A stretch of DNA of 64,000 nt from Palsa-892 sp035295845 (GCA_035295845.1 DATGIF010000019.1:124001-188000), one strand, 5' to 3'; shown: positions 36,796 through 45,422, counted from the first letter of the stretch. Made by a program: numbers and translations. The notes: generated by a model not told the origin, from the letters alone.

Positions 36796-37497
36796 ATGAA
36801 AAAACTCCTGTTTGCAGGCGTGGTGGCTGTCGCGTTCAGCGGCGCCTCCGCCTTTGCCACCGACATGCCGAGCCATGGCCCGTTCAAGGCGCCGCCGATC
36901 GCGCCCTTCAGCTGGACCGGCTGCTATTTCGGCATGAACGCCGGTGGCGGCTGGAGCCATTCGCAATGGGTCGCTCTGCCTGCGGCCAATGAAGCGCGGC
37001 CGCGCGCTGACGGCTTTGCCGGTGGCGGCCAGGTCGGTTGCGACTATCAGACCGGCAACTGGGTGTTTGGCATCGAAGGCATGCTGGATGGCGCAAGCCT
37101 CACCGGCACGCAAAACGATCCGCTTGCCGCAGGCATCCCTGAGAGCGACAAAGTGCGCTGGTTCGGCACCGTGATCGGCCGCGTGGGCTATGCTTGGGAC
37201 CGTGTGCTTCTCTATGCGAAGGGCGGCGTTGCCTGGATCGACGAGCGCTACACCATTAATCTCACCGCTATTCCTCTCATCAGCTCCATCCAGGGCACGT
37301 CGAGCGGCTGGGTCGCGGGCGCCGGCATCGAATGGTCCTACGCGCCGCAATGGTCGGTGAAGCTCGAATACGATCACCTCGGTCTCGATAGCAAAACCGG
37401 TTCATTCCCCGGCGCCGGCCTCGGTCCCTTCAAGTTCAAAGACCAGAGCGTGGATACGGTGCTCGTCGGCCTGAACTATCGCTTCAATGGCCGCTGA
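36796..37497 (+). CDS. Outer-membrane beta-barrel protein (Omp25/31-like)
   Basis: A 233-residue protein with signal peptide (MKKLLFAGVVAVAFSGASAFA) and the family opening FSWTGCYFGMNAGGGWS. Alternating amphipathic strands run to the C-terminal barrel signature (DTVLVGLNYRFNGR), which ends with the aromatic residue region recognised by Bam. Cysteine replaces the usual phenylalanine in the first motif. It overlaps the next gene by 11 bases. Confidence 0.88.
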   Translation: MKKLLFAGVVAVAFSGASAFATDMPSHGPFKAPPIAPFSWTGCYFGMNAGGGWSHSQWVALPAANEARPRADGFAGGGQVGCDYQTGNWVFGIEGMLDGASLTGTQNDPLAAGIPESDKVRWFGTVIGRVGYAWDRVLLYAKGGVAWIDERYTINLTAIPLISSIQGTSSGWVAGAGIEWSYAPQWSVKLEYDHLGLDSKTGSFPGAGLGPFKFKDQSVDTVLVGLNYRFNGR

Positions 37498-37972
37498 AGC
37501 CGCCGTGTTTCGCAACATCATCGTCGCATCGCTCGCGGGCCTCGCGTTTATGCTCGCCGGTAGCGCGTTCGCTTCGGGCTTTGGCACGGCGCCGGAAGCG
37601 CAGGCGATGCTCGAAAAGGCGGTCGCCGCGCTGAAGGCGAACGAAGATGATGCGCTCCTCAAATTCAGCGATCCGATGGGCGGCTTCAAGGACCGCGACC
37701 TTTACGTCTTCGCCTTCCGCACCGATACCGGCGAAATTTCCGCGCACATCAATCCCGCGCTGCTTGGAACGGATATCCGCACGCTGAAGGGGCCGGACGG
37801 CGAAGCCTACGGCCAGAAAATTTTCGACGCCGCGCTCGCGGCGGAAAAAGAAGGCCGCATCGTTACCGTCGACTACCGCGCGCCGAAGCCGGACGAGGAC
37901 AATTTCTCCGACAAGCAGGCGTTCATCTACAAGGTCGGCGTCGAGGGCGTCGGCTGCGGCTATTACAAGTAA
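37487..37972 (+). CDS. Exported single Cache-domain protein
   Basis: A 161-residue protein with signal peptide (IIVASLAGLAFMLAGSAFA) and one Cache domain: EAQAMLEKAVAALKANEDDAL, FSDPMGGFKDRDLYVFAF and GEISAHINPALLGTDIRTL are typical of soluble sCache_2 proteins found beside transporters and chemoreceptors. It has no membrane anchor or signalling domain, so it likely binds a small molecule in the periplasm for a partner. Its start lies inside the end of the beta-barrel gene, implying coupling. Confidence 0.85.
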   Translation: MAAEAAVFRNIIVASLAGLAFMLAGSAFASGFGTAPEAQAMLEKAVAALKANEDDALLKFSDPMGGFKDRDLYVFAFRTDTGEISAHINPALLGTDIRTLKGPDGEAYGQKIFDAALAAEKEGRIVTVDYRAPKPDEDNFSDKQAFIYKVGVEGVGCGYYK

Positions 37973-37978
37973 GGCCTG

Positions 37979-38251
37979 CTAGCCGCGCAGCCAGTCGGGC
38001 GGGTAGGGGCCTTTCCTCGGCGGCATGGGCGGCCGGCCGGTCTGGCGGTCGTAGCAATCGAGCCGCGCGTCGTCGTCCGAGATCGCCATGCACGTGCGCG
38101 GGCTCAAGGGCTTGGTTGCGATCTCGGTCATCGCGATCCACACCGGCCAGGCAAGCAGCAGCGCGCAGAAAATCACCGCCGTGAGAATGACGCCGAGGAG
38201 CGCCTTCTCGACCCAATGAACTTCGCGCTTCGTTGCCCGCGCTGCGGTCAT
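37979..38251 (-). CDS. Small single-pass membrane protein, unknown function
   Basis: This 90-residue product has one membrane helix (KALLGVILTAVIFCALLLAWPVWIA) and a polar C-terminal part with two cysteines (PRTCMAISDDDARLDCYDRQTG), a pattern of periplasm-exposed small proteins in Rhizobiales. It converges with the Cache gene. I do not recognise the family. Confidence 0.6.
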   Translation of the reverse strand: MTAARATKREVHWVEKALLGVILTAVIFCALLLAWPVWIAMTEIATKPLSPRTCMAISDDDARLDCYDRQTGRPPMPPRKGPYPPDWLRG

Positions 38252-38334
38252 GCAGGCAAAGTGGAGCGCGCCGCATAAAAATTCGACGCCGAATCGCGGG
38301 TCTCTGCGTAAAGAGGATGTAAGGGCGGCGGGCG

Positions 38335-39747
38335 CTATTCGAATCCCGGCGGCGCCTTGTCGAACAGGGGATGCGCCGCTTCGTAGGCGCGCGCCGCGGC
38401 CAGCACGCCGGCGTCGTCATACATCTTGCCGACGAGCTGCAATCCCACCGGCAGGCCGTCCTTGGTGAAACCGCAGGGCACGCTCGCGGCCGGCTGTTGC
38501 GTGAGGTTGAAGGGAAAGCTGAACGGCGTCCAGTCGAGCCAGGCATTGCCGGTCGCTTCGTCCGTGGGCATCAGGCGGCCGACATCGAAGGCGACGGTCG
38601 CGACCGAGGGCGTGGCGATGAAATCGAAGCGTTCCATCCACACGCGCATGCGGCTTCCGAGCGCGCCGCGTTTCGTGTTCGCTTCGAAATAAGCGCGGAG
38701 CGGAATTTTCGCGCCTTCGTCCGCCATCTTGCGCAGAAGCGGATCGAGGAGGGCTTTCTTTTCCTCCGGCAGCGCGCCGAGCAGATAGCCCGCGCCCGAC
38801 CACCACATCGCGTGGAAAATCTCCTGCGCGTCGGCCATCGGCGGGTCGACGGCCTCGACATGGGCGCCGAGATCCTCGAGCCGTTTGATCGCGGCGCGCA
38901 CGAGCCCTTCGACCTCGAGGAGAATCTTCGGCCGGCCGCCGAGCGTGAGGCTGAAGGCAATGCGCTTGCCGCGGATGCCGGCTTCGAGGTCACGCATATA
39001 ATCTTTCGCGTCGTAGGGAAGATTGTGCCAGTCGCGTGCGTCGGGCTTGGCGAGCACGTTCATCATCAGCGCGAGATCGGTGACCGTGCGGCTCATGGGC
39101 CCGACATGGGCGACGGTGCCGAAAGGCGAGAGCGGATAGGCGGCGACGCGGCCGAAGCTGGGCTTGAGGCCCGGAAGCCCGGTGAGCGCGCAGGGAATGC
39201 GGATCGAGCCGCCGCCATCGGTGCCGAGCGCGATCGGCACCAGGCGGCCGGCGATCGCCGCTGACGAGCCGCCGGATGAACCGCCCGGCGTCTTCTCCGT
39301 GTTCCACGGATTGCGCGTGATTCCGGTCAGCGGGCTGTCGGTCACCGCCTTCCAGCCGAATTCCGGCGTCGTGGTCTTGCCGACGAGAACCGCGCCCGCC
39401 TCTTTCAGCCGCGCCACCGTGGGCGCGTCCTCGTCCCAGGGGCCCTTGGGGTCGACGGTGCGCGAGCCGCGCAGCGTCGGCCAGCCCTTGGTGACGAGAA
39501 TGTCCTTGATCGCGACCGGCACGCCATCGAGGGGGGAGAGCGCCGCCCCCTTTTTCCAGCGCGCTTCCGACGCCTTGGCGGCGGTGAGCGCCGCGTCACG
39601 GTCGACGAGGCAGAAGCAATTGAGCTTCTCGTCGAGCGTTTCGATGCGTTTCAGAAATGCTTCCGCCGCCGCGACCGGCGAGAGCTTCTTTGCCTTAAAA
39701 GCGGCGGAAAGCTCCGCCGCGGTCATGCCGTGGATTTTCGCGGTCAT
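38335..39747 (-). CDS. Amidase (amidase signature family)
   Basis: The 470-residue enzyme has a full Ser-cisSer-Lys set: lysine in DGVPVAIKDILVT, cis-serine loop TPGGSSGGSSAAIAG and nucleophile region LGTDGGGSIRIPC. Family members hydrolyse amides such as aryl or aliphatic amides; the absence of gatB/gatC neighbours and the C-terminal sequence argue against a tRNA amidotransferase subunit. Cytoplasmic, no signal peptide. The substrate cannot be assigned. Confidence 0.93.
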   Translation of the reverse strand: MTAKIHGMTAAELSAAFKAKKLSPVAAAEAFLKRIETLDEKLNCFCLVDRDAALTAAKASEARWKKGAALSPLDGVPVAIKDILVTKGWPTLRGSRTVDPKGPWDEDAPTVARLKEAGAVLVGKTTTPEFGWKAVTDSPLTGITRNPWNTEKTPGGSSGGSSAAIAGRLVPIALGTDGGGSIRIPCALTGLPGLKPSFGRVAAYPLSPFGTVAHVGPMSRTVTDLALMMNVLAKPDARDWHNLPYDAKDYMRDLEAGIRGKRIAFSLTLGGRPKILLEVEGLVRAAIKRLEDLGAHVEAVDPPMADAQEIFHAMWWSGAGYLLGALPEEKKALLDPLLRKMADEGAKIPLRAYFEANTKRGALGSRMRVWMERFDFIATPSVATVAFDVGRLMPTDEATGNAWLDWTPFSFPFNLTQQPAASVPCGFTKDGLPVGLQLVGKMYDDAGVLAAARAYEAAHPLFDKAPPGFE

Positions 39748-39944
39748 TGAATGAGCAGGGCGGAGTAGGGGTTATGGCTGGAACCGGACGTACGATAGCC
39801 CGGCTTGTTGTAGGAAAGCCACAGACTGTGAAAAATCGCTTCGGGTCATCTAAACCAAGGCTAAGATCGGGTAGAACGGCCGGGGATCAGGGGATCAGCG
39901 GTCATTTTTGAGGTCCATTCTCGCACGGGTATTGGCGGCGGCCG

Positions 39945-40922
39945 ATGAAACTATCGCGTAAAAGCAACGCCTTGGGGCTTGCCCTCCTCCTTTGCCTGGG
40001 CGCCTTCGCCGCGCGCGCGCAAACGCCGCCCGTGCCGCTGCCGCCTGAAAAGCCGATTACGCTCCCCACCACCCCGGTCATCGCCTCGCCGCCGCTGCCG
40101 CCCGCGCGCTCGGCTTCGACCGGAGAGAAGTCGGAGAAGCCGGTCGGCAACGGCCCGGCGCACGCCTATGTCTTCCGCGGCCTCATGAACATTTTCTCGC
40201 TCGGCATGGACGACCTTGCCGCCAAGATTCAGGCGCAGGGGGTCGGCGCCACCGTCTACAACCACTCCGAATGGCGCGAGGTCGCCGACGAAATCATCTC
40301 CAAATACAAGGCCGGCAATCACGGCGCGGTGATTCTCATCGGCCATTCGCTCGGCGCCGACGCCGTGATGATCATGGCGCAATATCTCGGCGAGCACGGC
40401 GTGCCGGTGGCGCTCTGCGTTCCCTTCGACGGCACGCGCTCGTTCAACGCCAGCGGCAACATCGCGGTGTTGATGAACATCACCCAGCGCGACTACGCCT
40501 ATATGCGCCGCGGCAACGGCTTCCACGGCGAACTCTCCAACGTCGACGTGAGCAAGGACGAGAGCATCGGCCACATCAGCATCGACAAGACGCCGCGGCT
40601 GCATTCCCTGGTGCTCTCGAAGGTCGTGGCGGCGGCGAAGCGCGGCGGGGCGCCGGTGCAGACGGTGATTCCCGCGAGCGCGCCTTCGATTCCCACCGCC
40701 GGCAAGCCCGCCTTCGACGCGCATGAGCTGCCGTTGCACCCGGCGCCGGCAACGGCGGCCACCGCCAAGCTCGATTCGCCCGCGCCGGTCGCGCCCGTCG
40801 CCTCGGTACCCGTTGAATCGCCTGTTGTTGCAGCGCACCCAGTGGTCGTTCAGCGGGTGCCCATGGGGCCATCCACAGGTGCCGCCAATACGTCGCTGGA
40901 ATTCGCGCCGCTGCCGCGCTGA
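39945..40922 (+). CDS. Exported alpha/beta-hydrolase-like protein with Pro/Ala-rich flanks
   Basis: A 325-residue protein with signal peptide (LGLALLLCLGAFAARA), a proline-rich linker (~25-60), a compact domain (~65-225) with the nucleophile-elbow motif LIGHSLGADAVMIM, and an unstructured Pro/Ala/Val-rich tail of ~100 residues. The domain starts AYVFRGLMNIFSLGMDDLA, resembling lipase/thioesterase-like folds seen in Rhizobiales exported proteins. A histidine in the HISIDKTPRLHSLV stretch could complete a triad. Enzymatic activity unproven. Confidence 0.75.
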   Translation: MKLSRKSNALGLALLLCLGAFAARAQTPPVPLPPEKPITLPTTPVIASPPLPPARSASTGEKSEKPVGNGPAHAYVFRGLMNIFSLGMDDLAAKIQAQGVGATVYNHSEWREVADEIISKYKAGNHGAVILIGHSLGADAVMIMAQYLGEHGVPVALCVPFDGTRSFNASGNIAVLMNITQRDYAYMRRGNGFHGELSNVDVSKDESIGHISIDKTPRLHSLVLSKVVAAAKRGGAPVQTVIPASAPSIPTAGKPAFDAHELPLHPAPATAATAKLDSPAPVAPVASVPVESPVVAAHPVVVQRVPMGPSTGAANTSLEFAPLPR

Positions 40923-40974
40923 GTGCTTCCGCCTTAATCATAATTCGTGAATGATTACAGTAACTTACAGTCGA

Positions 40975-41008
40975 CCTACCCCTTGGTAGGTGTGACTTTG
41001 AGGTCACA
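40975..41008. repeat. Two adjacent perfect hairpins
   Basis: CCTACC-CCTT-GGTAGG (40975-40990) is followed directly by TGTGAC-TTTGAG-GTCACA (40991-41008), preceded by a repeated TTACAGT. There is no T tract. The pair lies 120 bases before a small lipoprotein gene and could be a leader RNA structure or protein-binding sites. Confidence 0.5.
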
Positions 41009-41128
41009 GTCGGCGAGAAAGTGTTTGGAAGCCGCTATTTCAATGGTTAATTCATGCGATTTCGCGTAATCATAGCGGTGAGCGTTGCGTACCTATCCTT
41101 TCTGTGTCGACAATTAGGGGGCCTTCCA

Positions 41129-41236
41129 ATGAAGAAGTTTCTGATCGCTACCACCGCCATCCTCGCCCTGTTGGGCGCCGCTGGCTGTGCCGGCAAAGCG
41201 CCGATTGGTAAGGCGCCTGTCGTCGCCAAGGGCTGA
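41129..41236 (+). CDS. Very small lipoprotein
   Basis: A 35-residue product: MKKFLIATTAILALLGAAGC forms a complete lipoprotein signal with lipobox GAAGC, leaving a mature peptide of only about 16 residues (CAGKAPIGKAPVVAKG). It has its own downstream terminator 20 bases after the stop, arguing for a real transcript. Similar tiny lysine/proline lipopeptides (entericidin-like) occur in Rhizobiales; function unknown. Confidence 0.68.
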   Translation: MKKFLIATTAILALLGAAGCAGKAPIGKAPVVAKG

Positions 41237-41255
41237 CGCGACTAGTCACAGAAAG

Positions 41256-41278
41256 GCCGGCGTAATGCCGGCTTTTTT
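41256..41278 (+). terminator. Rho-independent terminator after the small lipoprotein gene
   Basis: GCCGGC-GTAAT-GCCGGC followed by TTTTTT, 20 bases after the stop codon. Confidence 0.88.
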
Positions 41279-41373
41279 GTTGATTTCAGTTTCAGTACCG
41301 GACGCTATTTCGCGCCTCGGCGAAGCAATTCGGCGAGGTGCGATGCTTTTGTATCTTGGCGGTGAGTCGATTC

Positions 41374-42438
41374 ATGGCTAGGAAGCTAAGCGTGGGATAC
41401 GCGGTGCAGAATAGCCGGTGGGGGACATCCCTGCTGCTCCTCGGGGTGAGCGTGCTCGCGCTTGCCGGCGGCACGACCTCGGCCCGCGCCCAGAGCCCGC
41501 AGCCGATCATCACCGCGCCGCCAACCTTCGCGCCACCGCCGGCTTTCGGGCCGCCGCCGACCACGCCGGTCGCCACCGCGCCGACCGCACCGGTAACGGC
41601 GCCCGTGACCGCGCCCGCCACCGTCACGCCGACGGCCACCTTGCCCGCGACCGCGCCGACGCCACGTGCGCGGCCCGGCACCAAAACCGCGGCGCCCACG
41701 CCGCCCGTGGCGCCCACGACAGCGCCGGTGACGCAGGCCTCGGCGCCCGTTCCGGTGCCGACGTCAAGGTCCGAGGCGACGGCGCTGCCGACCACGCACG
41801 TCACCGCCGGCATCAATCCGCCGGTCGCGCCCAACGGGCGCATGCTCAACCCCTATTCGGAGCAGGCGGAGACGAAATACATCAAGATTCCGGTGAGCTC
41901 GAAGGGCTGCCGCGACGCGCGCACGCCGGGCAAGCCCTATTTCGTCGAGTTCCGCTCGCGCACGGCGGTGAGCTTCGGCCACACCTTCGTGCTCTTCGGC
42001 AAGCTCGGCGACGGCGAGCGCTTCGCGAGCTACAAGATCGCCGGCCTGCACCCGAAGGGCGACAGCACGAATTATTCGATGGGGCTATGGATCCCGGTGG
42101 CGGCGGAGACGGGCCCGAGCGACGGCGACCTCGACGAGCAGTTCATGACCGCGCATTACTGCGTAGCGCTGACGGAGGCCGAGTACAACCGGCTGGTTCC
42201 GTTCATCAAGCAGTTGCAGGCCGACCACACGACCTGGCACGGTACCACCTACAACTGCAATTCGTTCGGCATGGATGTGGCGAAGTTCATCGGGCTCGAT
42301 ACGCCGAACCCGAATGCGAGCCTGCCGAAGGACCTGATCGAGAAGCTCGCGGATCTGAACCGCCATCGGGCGCGCGATCCCAACGCGCCGGTGGACGCGG
42401 GGCAGCTCTCGAGCGCGGCGCAGCCGGTGCGACGGTAG
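41374..42438 (+). CDS. Exported protein with Pro/Thr/Ala-rich linker and permuted papain-fold-like domain
   Basis: The ATG lies seven bases after GGTGAG and gives 354 residues; an ATG at 41338 would add 12. A signal segment (LLLLGVSVLALAGG) is followed by a ~110-residue Pro/Ala/Thr-rich linker and a C-terminal domain (~165-335). There, SFGHTFVLFGKLGD (His first) and TTYNCNSFGMDVAKFIG (Cys later) copy the order of permuted NlpC/P60-LRAT-like proteins. A second conserved cysteine-containing stretch is HYCVALTEAEYNRL. Activity is inferred only. Confidence 0.7.
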   Translation: MARKLSVGYAVQNSRWGTSLLLLGVSVLALAGGTTSARAQSPQPIITAPPTFAPPPAFGPPPTTPVATAPTAPVTAPVTAPATVTPTATLPATAPTPRARPGTKTAAPTPPVAPTTAPVTQASAPVPVPTSRSEATALPTTHVTAGINPPVAPNGRMLNPYSEQAETKYIKIPVSSKGCRDARTPGKPYFVEFRSRTAVSFGHTFVLFGKLGDGERFASYKIAGLHPKGDSTNYSMGLWIPVAAETGPSDGDLDEQFMTAHYCVALTEAEYNRLVPFIKQLQADHTTWHGTTYNCNSFGMDVAKFIGLDTPNPNASLPKDLIEKLADLNRHRARDPNAPVDAGQLSSAAQPVRR

Positions 42439-42450
42439 GGGGTTGAGCCC

Positions 42451-42708
42451 TTAATCTTCCGGCGCCTCTTTCCGTACCTTCTTCAGCGTAATATCGACCA
42501 GCGCCCCGATATCGGTGTGGCCTTCTTCGGCGGCGGCTATGACGGTCTGGGCAATCCATCGCGTCAGCGGGTCGTCCTGACCGCGCTTCAGGGAGAGCGC
42601 GTCGCAGGCGATCTCGAATGCCTGGCTCATGGCCTTGACGAGTTCAGGCTCAAAAACCCTGTTTCCGAGAAAGGGCCGGATTGGCATTGGCTTTTCCCCC
42701 ACGGGCAA
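42451..42708 (-). CDS. Small conserved hypothetical protein, copy 1 of a three-member family
   Basis: An 85-residue protein; a start at codon 8 (MPIRPFLGN) is equally plausible. The pattern PIRPFLGNRVFEPELVKAMSQAFEIAC, then DDPLTRWIAQTVI and HTDIGALVDITLKKV recurs in two more genes near 54.1-54.7 kb. It predicts an all-helical domain with no catalytic motif. The family is common as unlinked copies in Bradyrhizobium-like genomes; role unknown. Confidence 0.8.
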   Translation of the reverse strand: MPVGEKPMPIRPFLGNRVFEPELVKAMSQAFEIACDALSLKRGQDDPLTRWIAQTVIAAAEEGHTDIGALVDITLKKVRKEAPED

Positions 42709-42711
42709 AGC

Positions 42712-43152
42712 CTAGGGCAGCGGCGCGAACTTCGATAGGCTATCCCGCGGCATAAAAGCGACGTGCAATGCCCGATTCCGCACAGAGGGGGAAGCCACCT
42801 CCGCCTCGATCCGCGCCCTTGTCGCCCGAAACAAATGTTCATGCGCCGCGCGCTTGCAGGCGGCGGCGCGGTCGCGATCGCCGGCCGCCGCATATTCGGC
42901 GGCAAGCCGCCGCCAGGCGCCGGCGGAATCGAGAACCGCAAAGGCGCGCTGCGCGCGCGAGGTCAGAATGTCGTTGCGGGCAAAGCCGCCCGCGGCGGAT
43001 CCTCTTGCCCCTTGGCCGCCTGCGGCGGCCGTTGCGGCAAGCGGACGGAGCTCCACCGGCAGGCGGCGGCGCTCGCTCGATTGACACGACCAGCGGCGGC
43101 CGGCGATCACGCCCTTTTGCCGCGCAAGCTCGCATTGAAAACGGTTGGGCAT
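42712..43152 (-). CDS. Possible hypothetical protein
   Basis: A 146-residue frame beginning MPNRFQCELARQKG. The C-terminal half (AFAVLDSAGAWRRLAAEYAAAGDRD, then AHEHLFRATRARIEAEV) looks like a genuine helical protein, while the N-terminal half is less convincing. It abuts the preceding small gene in the same direction. The opposite strand also has an open frame here (42763-43203), which looks less protein-like. Confidence 0.4.
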   Translation of the reverse strand: MPNRFQCELARQKGVIAGRRWSCQSSERRRLPVELRPLAATAAAGGQGARGSAAGGFARNDILTSRAQRAFAVLDSAGAWRRLAAEYAAAGDRDRAAACKRAAHEHLFRATRARIEAEVASPSVRNRALHVAFMPRDSLSKFAPLP

Positions 43153-43346
43153 GGCGGTGCCGCTCGCTTGAAGCATTGCGAGAGGATGTCACCGAAACGG
43201 TGACTTTTCAACAAACCCGTAACCGGAATTGTGACGTGAGTCCTGACGGGCGCCTGTGGCGCAACGCCACACGCGTGAGCCTCCCGTACAATTGCGCGGG
43301 GCGGCGCTTTATTTCATGCTCGGCGTGGGAGTCGTGGAGAAGCGCG

Positions 43347-43646
43347 ATGCGTAACGGTGTCGTTCGCGTGCTTGCCATTTCGATCGGCTTCTTCGCCTGC
43401 GGCTGCGGCGATGTCCTCGATCGCTACACCATCAAGCTGCCGTCGCTCCCCGCGCCGTCGGCGCCATCGAGCCTCTACGCGCAAGACGAAAACAATTGCC
43501 GCGCGCGCGGCCTGTCGAAGGACTACGACTACGCCTTCGACCAATGCCTGAAGCAGGTGGCCGCCGAGCGCGCCGAGGCCGAAGCCGCGGCCAAGGCGCC
43601 CCCGCTGGATGCGGGCGACAACAATCCAAATCCGCAGCCGCAATAA
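43347..43646 (+). CDS. Small exported or lipid-anchored protein, unknown function
   Basis: ATG after GTGGAGAAG gives 99 residues. The N-terminus VVRVLAISIGFFACGCG resembles a lipoprotein signal with two candidate lipobox cysteines. The mature part contains YAQDENNCRARGLSKDYDYAFDQCLKQ, with a Cys pair spaced by ~20 residues, and a charged Ala/Glu tail. No family recognised. Confidence 0.65.
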   Translation: MRNGVVRVLAISIGFFACGCGDVLDRYTIKLPSLPAPSAPSSLYAQDENNCRARGLSKDYDYAFDQCLKQVAAERAEAEAAAKAPPLDAGDNNPNPQPQ

Positions 43647-43660
43647 TCCGCGGGCGGTCT

Positions 43661-44464
43661 TCAAGCGTCGAGATAGGCGGCGACGACCGGGTTGATCAGA
43701 TCCGGGCGCGTGAGCGGTGCCATGTGACCGGCACCGGGCACTTCCCTGTGGGCCCAGCCGGGCGAGGCTTGACGCAGGATGGCGTCGATCTCACGGATCG
43801 GGAGCACGGTGCCGGGATCGCATACCAGCAACGTCGCGGCGGGGAGGAGCGTGGCCCATTCCTCCGCCGACGTGGTTTCATTCATCACCGCGTCCCACTC
43901 GAAAAAATTGGGTTTCAGCGCCTCGGCGAAGGCGGCGCGGCGTTCCGCCGGCGTGTCACGCCACGTTCCCGCGCCGCCCCAATAGTCGGCGAAGCGTTCG
44001 GCGGCTGTTGTCCATTCGCCGCGCGCGCCGCATTCCTTGATGCAGTCCCGCAACGCCGCGGCCTCGGCGAAAGCGGCGCCCTTGCCCGCCTGCGCCAGTA
44101 GATAAAACGGATTGGTTTCGAGCAGGACGAGCCTGGCGGCGCGGGTCGCGAGCCGCGCCGCCGTCATCATGGCGACCGAGCCGCCGAACGAATGCCCGAC
44201 GAGATAGACCTTTTCCGCGTCGGCCGGAATCGCGGCTTCGACGAGGCGCGCCTGATCGTCGAGTGTCTGCGCCGTTTCATTCGGCCAGGGCGGCGTCTTG
44301 CCGTAGCCGAAAAGATTCACCGCGCGGACGCGAAAGCGGTCCTTCAGATCGTCCATCAGCCGCCGCCACTGGCGCGCGCCCGCGACGCTCGAATGCACGA
44401 GGATCACCGCCGGGCCCTTGCTTCCGGCTTCGAGGTAGTCGGGCTTGATCGCGGTGTTGCTCAA
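43661..44464 (-). CDS. Alpha/beta hydrolase
   Basis: A 267-residue hydrolase with the oxyanion strand VILVHSSVAGARQWR, nucleophile elbow VGHSFGGSVAMM, acid in LLVCDPGTVLPI and histidine in VPGAGHMAPLTRPD. The fold is complete; likely cytoplasmic esterase, lipase or C-C hydrolase, substrate unknown. It is the last leftward gene before the S24 repressor, 32 bases away. Confidence 0.9.
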   Translation of the reverse strand: MSNTAIKPDYLEAGSKGPAVILVHSSVAGARQWRRLMDDLKDRFRVRAVNLFGYGKTPPWPNETAQTLDDQARLVEAAIPADAEKVYLVGHSFGGSVAMMTAARLATRAARLVLLETNPFYLLAQAGKGAAFAEAAALRDCIKECGARGEWTTAAERFADYWGGAGTWRDTPAERRAAFAEALKPNFFEWDAVMNETTSAEEWATLLPAATLLVCDPGTVLPIREIDAILRQASPGWAHREVPGAGHMAPLTRPDLINPVVAAYLDA

Positions 44465-44495
44465 AAACAGTCTCCAGTGCCGGGGTTGAAGCCGT

Positions 44496-45104
44496 TCAGC
44501 GCGCGTTGCGGTTGAGCCGCGCCAAGACGGGGGCCGCCCATTCCACCGTGACGTTTTCGATCAACGGCGAGTTCCAGCCGAACAGCGTGAACAGCCCGGC
44601 CTCGCCGCGGCGGAGTTCTTTTACATACATGCGGCCGTCGGTGAGCTTGATCACGCATTCGCGGCCGATCAGCTCCGCAGGCGGCCGGTTGTCGCGGCGG
44701 TAGAAGAGATATTCGTTGTCGAAATAGCGCGGTGCCATGGAGTCGCCGCGGACGATCAGGAGCACCGCGTCGTCGGGCACGCCGGCGGGGATCTCGACCT
44801 CCTCGAGGCCGGCGCCGATGGCGTGATCGTCGATGGGGATGAACTCGCCGGCGCCGACATAACCCACCGCGAAGCCGGTGCGCGGTCCGAACATCAGCTG
44901 CGCCGCCGTGGTGCCGAGATGCGGCGCGAAGCGCTCGGCCCATTCCTTCGACAGCTTGCGGCCGCCCTTGACCAGCCGCTGCACCTGCTGGCGCGAGGTC
45001 TTCGACTGGCGCGCGAGCTCCGCCATGGTGATGCCGGATTCCTTCATCGCCGCGGCGAGCGCGCTCGGCAGCGGCGGGCGGACGGCTTTCCTGCGCTTGC
45101 GCAT
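44496..45104 (-). CDS. CI-like repressor: helix-turn-helix plus S24 (LexA-type) peptidase domain
   Basis: Starting at MRKRRKAV gives 202 residues (a longer start at 45152 is possible). An XRE-type helix-turn-helix (ITMAELARQSKTSRQQVQRLVKGGRKLS) is followed by an S24 domain with catalytic serine in VRGDSMAPRYFD and lysine in GRMYVKELRRG. Such proteins repress phage or phage-derived promoters and are inactivated by RecA-stimulated self-cleavage. No clear Ala-Gly cleavage site is seen other than VGAGEF. Paired operators lie just upstream, and a NusG-like gene is transcribed away from them. Confidence 0.85.
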   Translation of the reverse strand: MRKRRKAVRPPLPSALAAAMKESGITMAELARQSKTSRQQVQRLVKGGRKLSKEWAERFAPHLGTTAAQLMFGPRTGFAVGYVGAGEFIPIDDHAIGAGLEEVEIPAGVPDDAVLLIVRGDSMAPRYFDNEYLFYRRDNRPPAELIGRECVIKLTDGRMYVKELRRGEAGLFTLFGWNSPLIENVTVEWAAPVLARLNRNAR

Positions 45105-45148
45105 CGGGCGGGCGGCTTTCGTTATCAACAGGCGGGGCGGCGATGCAA

Positions 45149-45190
45149 CCAAAATGGTGACGCGGTTGCTTGACTTGTCACCATATTGGT
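45149..45190. promoter_or_regulatory. Paired operators and divergent promoter region of the repressor/NusG locus
   Basis: Two nearly identical half-elements, ACCAAAATGGTGAC (45150-45161 region) and, inverted, GTCACCATATTGGT (45177-45190), each contain the near-palindrome ACCA-N3-TGGT. A -35-like TTGACT (45170-45175) lies between them, and CTAGAT stands 17 bases downstream. Bound repressor would cover the rightward promoter, the arrangement of a phage-type autoregulated switch. Confidence 0.6.
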
Positions 45191-45305
45191 TACTAGATCG
45201 CTCGCCGTGTCAAGACGCGTTCTTGCCGCGGCTGACCAGGATTTTCGCGCCGAAAGGCCCCGCGTCGATCGCGGGGAGCAGTCGTTCTGTTTGCCAAGGG
45301 ACTCT

Positions 45306-45422
45306 ATGTCAAAACGCGCCGCCCCGCGATCCGAGCTTGCAGCGCCGCAAAACGTGGAGCTTGAGCAGGCGACCGGCATGCTCGCGGCCGCCGATTATGC
45401 CGAACAGCGGAGCGCGTCATGA
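45306..45422 (+). CDS. Possible 38-residue leader protein of the NusG-like gene
   Basis: An AAGGGAC ribosome binding site stands five bases before the ATG, and the stop overlaps the NusG-like start by four bases (ATGA), a good sign of coupled translation. The peptide (MSKRAAPRSELAAPQNVEL...) is Ala/Glu-rich with no recognisable motif. A longer GTG/ATG frame from 45186 exists but has no ribosome binding site. Confidence 0.4.
   Translation: MSKRAAPRSELAAPQNVELEQATGMLAAADYAEQRSAS

Noticed and set aside
42763..43203. Rightward frame opposite the possible gene at 42712-43152
   Set aside because: Gly/Arg/Pro-rich shadow-like sequence without ribosome binding site; the leftward frame has better helical pattern.
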